NCBI GenBank assembly: GCA_030147805.1
Contig: JASBUR010000006.1
Coordinates: forward strand, 1-64,000
DNA from: Sphingomonadaceae bacterium
GTDB taxonomy: Bacteria; Pseudomonadota; Alphaproteobacteria; Sphingomonadales; Sphingomonadaceae
DNA length: 64,000 bases
Direction: 5' to 3'
The notes beneath the pieces are model-generated. The model ran no database searches and was not told where the DNA came from. It was given only the letters and a program-made list of their open reading frames with translations. The position numbers and the translations under genes were made by a program. Positions 38,527 to 46,647 of this stretch are shown here, in pieces (the stretch's first letter is position 1; each line of letters begins with the position of its first letter).

Positions 38527-39443
38527 GCCGGCAGCGCCAGGCGGAGCTGCGGTGCGGATTGTGCAACGTCGCGCCGCGCGCGCTCGGCCCAGTCGAGGAT
38601 CTCCATGCGCCCGTCCCCATGTTCGACGAGCGCGGTGCAGCTCTCCACCCAGTCGCCGTCGTTGTAATAGGTGATCTCGCCGATCTGGCGGATTTCGGCC
38701 GAGTGGATGTGGCCGCAGACGACGCCGTCGACGCCGCGCTCCGCCGCCGCATGCGCGACGACCTCCTCGAAGCTCGAGATGAACTGGACGGCGTTCTTAA
38801 CGCGCTTCTTGAGGTGCGCGGCGAGCGACCAATAGGGCAGGCCGAGCCGGCGCCGCACCGCATTCACCAGCGCGTTGCTGCGCAGCAGGAGCGTGTAGGC
38901 ATGGTCGCCGAGGAAGGCGAGCCAGCGGGCATAGAGGATGATGCTGTCGAAGGCGTCGCCGTGCATCACCAGCAGCCGCCGGCCGTCGGCGGTGTCGTGG
39001 ATCGCCTCGGGAAGCAGCTCGACACCCCCGAAGTGCAACCCGGCATAGTCGCGGAAGGCTTCGTCGTGGTTGCCGGGGATGTAGACCACGCGCGTGCCGC
39101 GCTTGGCCTGCTTGAGGATGCAGCGGACGATGTCGTTATGCCGCGGCGGCCAGTACCAGCCCTTGCGCAGCTGCCACCCGTCGACGATGTCGCCGACCAG
39201 ATAGAGCGTGTCGCATTCGATCGACTTGAGGAAGTCGAGCAGCAGGTCGGCGTTGCAGCCGGGCGTCCCGAGATGGGTGTCCGAGATCCACACCGTCCGG
39301 AACGGCAGGCGCGCCTGATCGCCGTCGTTCGCCTCGCCTTCGTTGATCCACGCCGGCAGCTTCGGATGCGAGAAGGGACCATCGGGCCCCGGCCGCGACG
39401 GTCGTTCGCGCGCTTCGATCTCATAGCGGGGCAGCGAGGCCAT
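38523..39443 (-). CDS. Calcineurin-like phosphoesterase, COG2908 (UDP-2,3-diacylglucosamine diphosphatase-like)
   Basis: A 306-residue metallophosphoesterase with all five metal motifs: ISDTHLG, VGDIVDGW, PGNHDE, MHGDAF and CGHIHSAE. The COG2908 group includes LpxH, which makes lipid X, but proteins of this subgroup are often paired with a GT4 glycosyltransferase, as here, and may act on another lipid pyrophosphate. I chose the ATG at 39443 (MASLPRYEIEAR); the frame stays open to 39491. Operon with the glycosyltransferase. Confidence 0.82.
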   Translation of the reverse strand: MASLPRYEIEARERPSRPGPDGPFSHPKLPAWINEGEANDGDQARLPFRTVWISDTHLGTPGCNADLLLDFLKSIECDTLYLVGDIVDGWQLRKGWYWPPRHNDIVRCILKQAKRGTRVVYIPGNHDEAFRDYAGLHFGGVELLPEAIHDTADGRRLLVMHGDAFDSIILYARWLAFLGDHAYTLLLRSNALVNAVRRRLGLPYWSLAAHLKKRVKNAVQFISSFEEVVAHAAAERGVDGVVCGHIHSAEIRQIGEITYYNDGDWVESCTALVEHGDGRMEILDWAERARRDVAQSAPQLRLALPA

Positions 39444-39687
39444 GCGCAGCCTTTGCTCAAATTGACGAGCGGTAAGCCGATCGGCTTGCAAAGCATCTGC
39501 AGCAAAGATGCGACGCTTTCATGCAATCTTCGAGAATCTATTGTGAATGACGATTTTGCGTCATCGGGATGGCAACTTCATCCGCGGCATATTCTCACGC
39601 GCCTCGACTGAAACCAGAATGTAGCAATTTGGCGCGATGGGTAGAAATCCGATCTGCGTCGGTCGGCCCTTTTGGAGATAGCGGCGA
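39444..39687. promoter_or_regulatory. Divergent region between phosphoesterase and pmtA
   Basis: A 244-base gap that must hold promoters for both directions. ATGACG-ATTTTG-CGTCAT (39547-39564) is a perfect 6-base inverted repeat and may be an operator. GGAG at about 39675 precedes the pmtA start. No small gene is supported. Confidence 0.4.
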
Positions 39688-40371
39688 ATGTCGGAGCTGC
39701 TGCAGCTCGATCGCGTGGTGGGCGCCTATGAGCGCTGGGCGCCGATCTACGACCTGGTCTTCGGCCAGGTTTTCCGGCGCGGGCGCCGCGCGGCGGTCAC
39801 CGCGGCGGAGGACGTCGGCGGCCGCATCCTCGAGGTCGGCGTCGGCACCGGCATCTCGCTCGCCGGCTATTCCTCGCCCAACCGTGTCGTCGGCATCGAC
39901 GTCTCCGAAGCGATGCTCGCCAAGGCGCGTCAACGCGTCGTCGATCTCGGTCTCGACCATGTCGAGCGGATCGACGTGATGGACGCCGAACAGCTGGCGT
40001 TCGACGACGACAGCTTCGACGTCGCCGTCGCGCAATATGTCATCACCGCGGTGCCCAACCCCGAGCGCGCGCTCGACGAGCTCGCCCGCGTGGTCCGGCC
40101 GGGCGGCGAGATCGTCATCGCGACGCGCGTCGGTGCCGGCGAAGGGATGCGCGGCGCGGTCGAAAAGGCGCTGATGCCGGTGACCGGCCGCCTCGGCTTT
40201 CGCACCGATTTCCCCTGGTCGCGCTACCTCGCCTGGCTGGCGCGCACCCCGAGCGTCGAGCTCGTCGAACGGCGCGAGCTGCCGCCGCTCGGCCATTTCG
40301 CGCTCATCCGCCTCAGAAAGCTCGACCGGGCCGAGCCCCTGCCACCCCCCGCAACGGAGACCGTGCAATGA
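39688..40371 (+). CDS. pmtA: Phosphatidylethanolamine N-methyltransferase (Rhodobacter/Sinorhizobium PmtA type)
   Basis: A 227-residue SAM-dependent methyltransferase that converts phosphatidylethanolamine to phosphatidylcholine at the inner membrane. It has the N-terminal AYERWAPIYDLVFG typical of PmtA, motif I ILEVGVGTGISL near 50, GIDVSEAMLAKAR near 70 and VARVVRPGGEIVI-like post-motif residues near 140. Length fits the soluble PmtA group. Its stop overlaps the next start (ATGA). A phosphatidylserine decarboxylase, source of phosphatidylethanolamine, lies 2.3 kb downstream, which supports the assignment. Confidence 0.88.
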   Translation: MSELLQLDRVVGAYERWAPIYDLVFGQVFRRGRRAAVTAAEDVGGRILEVGVGTGISLAGYSSPNRVVGIDVSEAMLAKARQRVVDLGLDHVERIDVMDAEQLAFDDDSFDVAVAQYVITAVPNPERALDELARVVRPGGEIVIATRVGAGEGMRGAVEKALMPVTGRLGFRTDFPWSRYLAWLARTPSVELVERRELPPLGHFALIRLRKLDRAEPLPPPATETVQ

Positions 40372-40967
40372 CCAGCTTCACCGCGATGCTCCACGAGCAG
40401 CGCTGGGACGACCACCGCTATTATCATCACAGCCTGGTCAACCAGAGCCTTCACATGCTGAGCGCCTGCACCTTCGTCGCCGCCTATGTCGCGGCCTTCT
40501 GGGAGCCGGCGCTCGCCGCGCTCGTCGCGTGGATCGTCGCGATGACCAGCCGCCAGATCGGCCATTTCTTCTTCGAACCGAAGAGCTACGACACGATCAA
40601 CCAGGCCACCCACGAACATAAGGAGGCGATCAAGGTCGGCTTCAACCTGCGCCGCAAGTGGATCCTGATGACGCTGTGGGCGTCGTCGCCGCTGCTGCTG
40701 CTCGCCGAGCCCTCGCTATTCGGCCTGCTCGAGCCGCCGGCGACGAGGCTCGACTTCGCGCGCAACCTCGGCTGGCTGTGGCTCGGCATCGGCCTCGCCG
40801 GACTGGTCGGTCGCACGCTGCAGCTGTTCGTCATCCGCGATGTGCAGACCGGCCTCGTCTGGGCGACCAAGATCGTCACCGACCCGTTCAACGATATCCG
40901 CCTCTATCACCGCGCGCCGCTGCGGCTGCTCCGCGGCGAGCGCTTCGACGCCGGATCCGCGCATTAG
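40368..40967 (+). CDS. Small polytopic membrane protein, DUF962/Mpo1-like
   Basis: A 199-residue protein with about four membrane segments (about 25-60, 100-115, 130-150). HHSLVNQSLHML near 22-33 and RQIGHFFFEPKSYD near 63-76 resemble the HP-N-H and QIGH-FE signatures of the DUF962/Mpo1 family, whose yeast member is a Fe-dependent dioxygenase for 2-hydroxy fatty acids. The match is by eye and could be superficial. Coupled to pmtA by a four-base overlap, so a lipid role is likely. Its last 252 bases overlap the open frame of the convergent aminotransferase gene. Confidence 0.65.
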   Translation: MTSFTAMLHEQRWDDHRYYHHSLVNQSLHMLSACTFVAAYVAAFWEPALAALVAWIVAMTSRQIGHFFFEPKSYDTINQATHEHKEAIKVGFNLRRKWILMTLWASSPLLLLAEPSLFGLLEPPATRLDFARNLGWLWLGIGLAGLVGRTLQLFVIRDVQTGLVWATKIVTDPFNDIRLYHRAPLRLLRGERFDAGSAH

Positions 40968-42626
40968 GCCGAGGCGCGTGGCGATGAGTTCGCGGAGCAA
41001 CTGGCGGCGCACCGACTTCTCGGTGGCGCCGTCGGGGCACCAGAACCAGCCGTCGTCGCGCATCGCGCAGGCCGCCGCGACGAAGCGGTCGGTCACCGCT
41101 GCGAAATCCTCGTCGCTGTAGTCGAGACTGAAGATCAGCCGCCCGGTCCCCACCCAACTCAGCGCCAATCCCTCGCGGCGGAGATAATATTGCAACATCC
41201 AGTTGTAGCGCGACGGTACCGCGTAGCAGACGGTCCAGACGGTCGACAGATTGGCCACGCTCACCGGCAGCGCCTCGGCCGCAAGCCGGCGGTTGAACTC
41301 GGCGGCGCGCGCGTTCCAGCGCGCGTCCACGCCCTCGTAGAGCCGTCGCACCTCGGGCCGGTCGAGCCGGCGCAGGAAGGCGTTCATCGCCCCCATGACA
41401 TAGGGGTGCGAATTGAAGGTGCCGCGCGCGAAGCAGATGTCGGCGGGCCGGTCCTCGCGGAAGCGCGCCATCAGATCGGCACGACCGCAGAGGACGCCGA
41501 CCGGGAGGCCGCCGCCGAGCGTCTTGCCGAAGGTGATCATGTCGGGCGCGACGCCATAGACGTCCTGGACGCTGCCGGGGCAGAGCCGGAAGCCGAGGAA
41601 CACCTCGTCGAAGATGAGCACGATGCCGTTGGCGCGGCAGACTTCGGCGAGACGCCGCAGCCAGCGCGCATAGGCGACGGGATCGTAGCCGCCGCGGCGA
41701 ATGCCTGCGACGAGCGTCGAGTCGGACGGCGCGCCCGCGTTGGGGTGCAGCGCCTGCAGCGGGTTGACCAGCACGCAGGCGATGTCGCGGCGCGTCGCCA
41801 GCACGCGCAGCGTCCGGTCGGACATGTCGGCGAGCGTGTAGCTGTGATCGGCGGGGGTCGGGTTGCCGACGCCGGGCTGCACGTCGCCCCACCAGCCGTG
41901 ATAGGCGCCGCAGAAGCGCACCAGATGGCTGCGACCGCTGTGATAGCGCGCCAGCCGCACCGCCTGCATCACCGCTTCGGTGCCCGACATGTGGAACGAG
42001 ATTTCGTCGAGTCCGGTGACGGCGCGCAGCCGCGCGACGTTGTCGGCGACGACGGGGTGATAGGCGCCGAGCACCGGCCCGAGCGCCGCGACCGCCGCCG
42101 CGCCCTCGTCGATGCACGCCTTGTAGACGTCATAGCCGAGCAGGTTGACGCCGTAGGAGCCGGTCAGGTCGTAGAGGCGGTTGCCGTCGAGATCGGTCAC
42201 CGTGACGCCGTGCGACGACGTCAGGAAACCGGGCATCGCCAGCCGGCGGCGAACGATCTCGCCGAACTGGAACGGCACCCGGTACCGCCCGGTGAACTGC
42301 AGGTCGGACAGGCCCTTGCGCGCCTCGGCGGTCAGCGCGAGCGAGCGGGCGAAGCGCGTGGTGAACAGCGCCGACAGCGCCTCGAAGCCGCGGCGTCGCG
42401 CATCGGCGACGGCGGCCGGCGCGCCATCGGCCGCAAAGAAGCGGCGTTCGTCGTAGCTGACGCGCGGCACCAGCCGCGCCACGCGGCGCGACAGCCGCGC
42501 GTGCCCGGCGAGCGAGCGATGCTTGGCGCGCGACAGGCGGAGCCGGGCGTGCAGTTTGGGAAGGACGAGCGCGGCCGCGATGACGAAGGTCGAGGCGGCG
42601 GCGATTTCGACAGGAAGGATGGCCAT
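40716..42626 (-). CDS. Membrane-anchored class III aminotransferase (glutamate-1-semialdehyde mutase-like)
   Basis: A 636-residue open frame. An N-terminal helix (about 6-24, AAASTFVIAAALVLPKL) anchors the protein, a basic linker follows, and about 120-540 is a class III PLP fold: HMSGTEAVMQAVRLARYHSG near 215, RFCGAYHGWWGD near 240, VLIFDEVFLGFRL near 345 and PLP Lys in ITFGKTLGGGLPVG near 372. No stop codon occurs until 40716, so the last 80-odd residues are antisense to the DUF962-like gene and look like low-complexity shadow sequence; the natural end is in doubt. The neighbouring pmtA and psd suggest action on a lipid head group or an amino-lipid. Confidence 0.75.
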   Translation of the reverse strand: MAILPVEIAAASTFVIAAALVLPKLHARLRLSRAKHRSLAGHARLSRRVARLVPRVSYDERRFFAADGAPAAVADARRRGFEALSALFTTRFARSLALTAEARKGLSDLQFTGRYRVPFQFGEIVRRRLAMPGFLTSSHGVTVTDLDGNRLYDLTGSYGVNLLGYDVYKACIDEGAAAVAALGPVLGAYHPVVADNVARLRAVTGLDEISFHMSGTEAVMQAVRLARYHSGRSHLVRFCGAYHGWWGDVQPGVGNPTPADHSYTLADMSDRTLRVLATRRDIACVLVNPLQALHPNAGAPSDSTLVAGIRRGGYDPVAYARWLRRLAEVCRANGIVLIFDEVFLGFRLCPGSVQDVYGVAPDMITFGKTLGGGLPVGVLCGRADLMARFREDRPADICFARGTFNSHPYVMGAMNAFLRRLDRPEVRRLYEGVDARWNARAAEFNRRLAAEALPVSVANLSTVWTVCYAVPSRYNWMLQYYLRREGLALSWVGTGRLIFSLDYSDEDFAAVTDRFVAAACAMRDDGWFWCPDGATEKSVRRQLLRELIATRLGLMRGSGVEALAAEQPQRRAVIEADIVERVGDDLGRPDEAGLHIADDEQLQRATDQSGEADAEPQPAEVAREVEPRRRRLEQAE

Positions 42627-42661
42627 GAGCCATCCTGCTACGACGATTGGGGGACGCTATC

Positions 42662-43576
42662 GTGACAGTCCGAAGCGGGCTCATGCGCGTATTGCTGCAG
42701 GAGGATCTCAACTTCCTGTTCACCAACCGGCTGCCGCGCCGGTGGCTCAGCCGCTTCATGGGCTGGTTCAGCGGCGTCGAGCAGCCGATCGTGCGCCGGA
42801 TGTCGATCGCGCTCTGGCGCTTTTTCGCCGACGTCGACCTGAGCGACGCCGCGAACGACGATTACCGCAGCCTGCGCGAGGCGTTCACGCGCGCGCTGCG
42901 CCCCGACGCGCGGCCGATCGACCCCTCGCCCGATCGGCTGGTCAGCCCGTGCGATGCGATCGTCGGCGCGCATGGCGCGATCGAGGATGGCCGCGCCTAT
43001 CAGGTGAAGGGGTCGCCCTATACGCTGCGCGAGCTGGTCGGCGCCGAGGCCGAGGGCTTCGAGCGCGGCCGTTTCGTGACGCTGCGGCTGACCGCCGGCA
43101 TGTATCATCGCTTCCACGCGCCGCACGACCTGGTCGTCGAGGCGGTCACCTACATCTCCGGCGATACCTGGAACGTCAACCCGATCGCGCTGAAGCGCGT
43201 CGAGCGCCTGTTCTGCCGCAACGAGCGCGCGGTGGTGCGGGCGCGACTGACGCCCGACGGCCCGGTGATCCTGATCGTCGCGGTCGCCGCCATCCTCGTC
43301 GCCGGCATCCGCTTCCACTTCCTCGACGTGCCGGCGCTGCTGCGAAGCGGCGCACCGCGCCGCGTGGCGCTCGACGTTCCGCTGCGGCGCGGCGCCGAGA
43401 TGGGCTGGTTCGAGCATGGCTCGACGCTGATCCTCTTCGCGCCCGAGGGCGTCGAGTTCGACGACGCCATCGACGTGGGCCGGCAGGTGCGCGTCGGCGA
43501 GCCGCTGCTGCGCTGGACCGTGGATCCGCGGGCGCCGGGGGAACCCCAGCCACCCGCGGGCCCCGATCGACCCTAG
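42662..43576 (+). CDS. psd: Phosphatidylserine decarboxylase
   Basis: A 304-residue pyruvoyl enzyme that makes phosphatidylethanolamine from phosphatidylserine. VSPCDAIVGAHG near 96, QVKGSPYTLRELVG near 112, the catalytic region RLTAGMYHRFHAPHD near 140-155 and the self-cleavage site HGST (type I enzymes have LGST) near 260 are all seen; the Ser of GST becomes the pyruvoyl group. A GTG at 42662 with GGGGGA upstream is my start; a TTG at 42647 and an ATG at 42683 are alternatives. The stop overlaps the convergent TonB receptor end by four bases. Divergent from the anchored aminotransferase. Confidence 0.9.
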   Translation: MTVRSGLMRVLLQEDLNFLFTNRLPRRWLSRFMGWFSGVEQPIVRRMSIALWRFFADVDLSDAANDDYRSLREAFTRALRPDARPIDPSPDRLVSPCDAIVGAHGAIEDGRAYQVKGSPYTLRELVGAEAEGFERGRFVTLRLTAGMYHRFHAPHDLVVEAVTYISGDTWNVNPIALKRVERLFCRNERAVVRARLTPDGPVILIVAVAAILVAGIRFHFLDVPALLRSGAPRRVALDVPLRRGAEMGWFEHGSTLILFAPEGVEFDDAIDVGRQVRVGEPLLRWTVDPRAPGEPQPPAGPDRP

Positions 43577-46362
43577 AAGTTCACGCGCGCGCCGAGCGTG
43601 AAATAGGTGCCGACGACGTCATAGTGCGGATTGCCGGCGGGCGAGATCGGCGGAGCCACGTCGAACAGATTGTTGACGTTGCCGAACACCGTGAAGCGCT
43701 CGTCGAAGATGTAACGGGCGCCGACGTCGACATAGGTCCGCGACGAGATGTCGTTGTTCACCAGCGTGGTGAGCAGGCGGTTGTACTGGCCGCCGTCGAC
43801 GTAGCGGACGCGCAGATCGAGCCCGACGGCATCGGTCTGATAGTTGGCGCTGAGCGTCCCGCGCCACTGCGGAATGCTGTTGGCGGTGGCGTCGCCGACG
43901 TCGCCTGCGGTGTCGACGCGCGTGAGGCCGGTGTCGAAGATGAAGCGGTCGATATAGGTGGCGAGCGCGCGCACCCGCATCGAGCCCGGCACGCTCGCCA
44001 TCAGCGCGCTCATCTCGAACTGATAGGAGAGCTCGAGATCGACGCCGCGCGTCGAGAAGCTCGCGATGTTCTGCGCGTTCGAGAACACCGTCTCGACCGT
44101 TCCCGTCGTCGCGTTGCGGAAGACGCGGTCGCACGCCGGCTGGCTGCCACGGGCGCAGGCGAGCGTCAGGTTCGACGCCGACAGCGTCGCGATCGCACCG
44201 CCGATGTCGATGTCATAATAGTCGACCGAGAAGGCGAGCCCGCCCACCGACTTGGGTGAGAAGGTGGCGCCGATGGTCAGCGTCTTGCTGACCTCGGGCT
44301 GCAGATCGGGGTTGCCGCCGCTGAACGTCGTCACCGTCGCCGGCGTCGCGCTGTAGCCCGGCCGGCCCGCACGGCCGGCGGTGTCCTGATCGACCAGCGG
44401 CCCGACGTTGATGCGCCGCACCGCGAACAGGTCGGCGATGCTCGGCGACCGGATGTCGCGCGAGCGGGTCGCCCGCAGCAGCAGCGAGTCCCACAACCGC
44501 GCCGTGCCGCCGAGCTTCCACGACCAGATGCCGCCGCTGTTGCTGTAGTCCGAATAGCGCGCGGCGCCGTTGAGATCGACCTTGAGGCTGCCCTCGGAAT
44601 CGATGACCGGAAGCGCGACCTCGGCGAAGGCCTCCTTGACGTTGAACTTGCCCGACAGGTCGCTGGTGAACACCGGCAGCCCGAAGATGCCGGCGACGGC
44701 GTCGGCGTTGCGCGACGACTTCTGGCTCTCCCAGCGCGCCTCGGCGCCCACCGCCACCGTCAGCGGACCGGCCCACAGCGACACCAGGTCGCCCTGGATT
44801 TCGCCGCCGATCGAATCGAGCTTGCTGGTCGACAGCGACTGCTGCGTACCGGTGACATAGTCGATCGCCTCGGCGGAGGCGTTGCCGTTGCCGAAGGGGT
44901 TGAGCGGACGGCAGGCCGGGTCGTCGGTGGTGGTGATCGCATCGGCATTGACCGCGCAGACGATCGCGCCGTTGAAGCTCGCCGCATTGATCGCGCGCGT
45001 AAAGTTGGCGGCGATGCGCGAGTTCTCGAGCTTCTGGTCGCTGTCCACCTCGCCGTGGCTGTAGTGCGCGCTGTATTTGAAGCCGCTGTCGCCGAACTCG
45101 CCGTCGATGCCGATGGCGCCTTCCTTGTTCTCGCGCTCGGTATCGAAGCCCATCATGAACACGTCGTTGAACACGCGTCCGAAGGTGAAGCTCGTCTGGC
45201 CCGCGGCGGCGAGCTGGCTGCGGATCGCCGCCGAGAGGAAGGGGTTGGTGGCCGAGATCGTCAGCGCCGGGATGGTGAAGTCGGGCAGGAACCGCGCGTC
45301 GCTCGTCGACCGGCCGTAGGTGGCATCGGCCCAGATCGTCGCCTGTCCGACCTCGTAGCTGACGCGGCCGTAGACGCTCAGCCGGTCGAACGGCGTCGAG
45401 ACGCTGATGTCGTCGTAGAGGCCGATGCCGTCGACGCCGCCGATCATCTGTGCCGGGAAGGCCCCCGCGCCGAGCGGCGTGCCGCCGCGGAAGGCGCGCA
45501 GCGTGCCGTCGCGGTTGAACACCTGCCCGGCGAGCGCACCCGAGGTGATCAGCCCGTCGGCGGCCGAGTTGCCATAGTTGACGTCGCGCGTCAGGCGCGT
45601 CGACAGGTCGGTCGTGCTCAGCGGGCTGACGCGGACGATCGCCGCGCTGCCGAGGTTGCCGCGCGAGTTGCGGTCGAAGATGCCTTTGTCGTCGACATAT
45701 TCGGCGCCGAGGATGAAGTGGCCCGCGCCATCCGCGAAGCTGGTGCCGTAGCTGCCCTGCAGGCTGTAACGCTCGCCGTCGCCGCGCGAGGACACCCCGC
45801 CCTCGCCCTCGAGCTTCACGCCCTCGAAATCGTCGTCGAGGATGATGTTGACGACGCCCGCGACGGCGCCTGAGCCCCAGGCCGCCGACGCGCCGCCGGT
45901 CACCACCTCGACGCGCTCGACGAGACCCGTGGGCACGAAGTTGAGATTATTCTCGCCGGCGAAGCGCCGGCCGTTGAGCAAGGTCAGCGTGCGCGCGGTG
46001 CCGAGGCCGCGCCGGTCGACCGGCGCGGTGCCCGTCGAGGTGTTGCCGTTCGACACCTGCGGCGTCACCGTCGGCCGGAACTGCGGTTGGTCGTTCAACA
46101 CCTGCTGGATGTTGGGCCGCGCCCCCTCGCGCAGTTCGACCTCGCCGAGCACCGTCGTCGGCGTCGGCTGGTCGAAGCCGGCGCGCGCGATGCGCGAGGC
46201 GGTGACGACGATCTCCTCGACCGGTTCGGCAGTCGTCGCGCCCTCGGCCGCCGCGGCGACCTGGGCCTGGGCCTGCGCCGCGGTGGTCAGCATGACCACG
46301 ATCGCCAGACTGCTCGCCCCGCGGGCGATCAAACGCAACGACGACATTTCCCCGACATGCAT
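43573..46362 (-). CDS. TonB-dependent outer-membrane receptor (large, SusC/BtuB-like)
   Basis: A 929-residue TonB receptor. Signal peptide to about AQAQVAA (residue 35), VEEIVVTASRIARAGFDQPTPTTV near 47-70 (TonB box and plug), RRGLGTARTLTLLNGRR near 115, GGASAAWGSGAVAGVVNI near 155, and a barrel ending in TLGARVNF with a terminal Phe. This layout is that of the large receptors that sphingomonads and xanthomonads use for peptides or oligosaccharides. It is divergent from the S15 hydrolase; its promoter has one copy of the regional operator (46424-46445), so it is probably the main importer of the D-peptide locus. Confidence 0.92.
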   Translation of the reverse strand: MHVGEMSSLRLIARGASSLAIVVMLTTAAQAQAQVAAAAEGATTAEPVEEIVVTASRIARAGFDQPTPTTVLGEVELREGARPNIQQVLNDQPQFRPTVTPQVSNGNTSTGTAPVDRRGLGTARTLTLLNGRRFAGENNLNFVPTGLVERVEVVTGGASAAWGSGAVAGVVNIILDDDFEGVKLEGEGGVSSRGDGERYSLQGSYGTSFADGAGHFILGAEYVDDKGIFDRNSRGNLGSAAIVRVSPLSTTDLSTRLTRDVNYGNSAADGLITSGALAGQVFNRDGTLRAFRGGTPLGAGAFPAQMIGGVDGIGLYDDISVSTPFDRLSVYGRVSYEVGQATIWADATYGRSTSDARFLPDFTIPALTISATNPFLSAAIRSQLAAAGQTSFTFGRVFNDVFMMGFDTERENKEGAIGIDGEFGDSGFKYSAHYSHGEVDSDQKLENSRIAANFTRAINAASFNGAIVCAVNADAITTTDDPACRPLNPFGNGNASAEAIDYVTGTQQSLSTSKLDSIGGEIQGDLVSLWAGPLTVAVGAEARWESQKSSRNADAVAGIFGLPVFTSDLSGKFNVKEAFAEVALPVIDSEGSLKVDLNGAARYSDYSNSGGIWSWKLGGTARLWDSLLLRATRSRDIRSPSIADLFAVRRINVGPLVDQDTAGRAGRPGYSATPATVTTFSGGNPDLQPEVSKTLTIGATFSPKSVGGLAFSVDYYDIDIGGAIATLSASNLTLACARGSQPACDRVFRNATTGTVETVFSNAQNIASFSTRGVDLELSYQFEMSALMASVPGSMRVRALATYIDRFIFDTGLTRVDTAGDVGDATANSIPQWRGTLSANYQTDAVGLDLRVRYVDGGQYNRLLTTLVNNDISSRTYVDVGARYIFDERFTVFGNVNNLFDVAPPISPAGNPHYDVVGTYFTLGARVNF

Positions 46363-46418
46363 CCCAAGTCCCCTCCTGCTTGGTGCCGAACTTAGCGCGA
46401 TTCGGCATTAATTATCGA

Positions 46419-46447
46419 ATAGTGACATATCGTCCTATTCAGGACAA
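46419..46447 (-). promoter_or_regulatory. Promoter with regional operator copy A (TonB receptor)
   Basis: Minus strand: TTGTCC (46447-46442), 17 bases, CACTAT (46424-46419). The spacer holds the operator-like GAATAGGACGATATGTC, and GTCCT-ATTC-AGGAC (46432-46445) forms a perfect 5-base dyad over the -35 side. It is one of six related sites described in the findings. Confidence 0.5.
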
Positions 46448-46558
46448 CATGGTTTCGAAGCCGTGACAAAGCCGCAGAGCTGGAGAATCAAAGCACCGAA
46501 AAGCCTCGCCTTTTCGCCTGCTGGCGCCACGGCGCGGCCGAAGGGCAGGACGGACGAG

Positions 46559-46591
46559 TTGACAGGCAGGTTTCCAATCAGGACATCTTGG
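46559..46591 (+). promoter_or_regulatory. Promoter with regional operator copy B (S15 hydrolase)
   Basis: TTGACA at 46559-46564, then TTTCCAATCAGGACATCTTGG (46571-46591) spanning the spacer and the expected -10 (ACATCT). CCAATCAGGAC is shared with copies D and E. The start codon is about 55 bases downstream. Confidence 0.5.
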
Positions 46592-46647
46592 CGCCCCGAT
46601 CGGGTCGGCGGCGCCGCCCACGGGTCGCGCGACAGGAGAGATAAGAG

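Noticed and set aside
40716..40967. C-terminal tail of the anchored aminotransferase as a real domain
   Set aside because: It looks like antisense shadow of the DUF962-like gene and has no recognisable fold; kept only as an anomaly.
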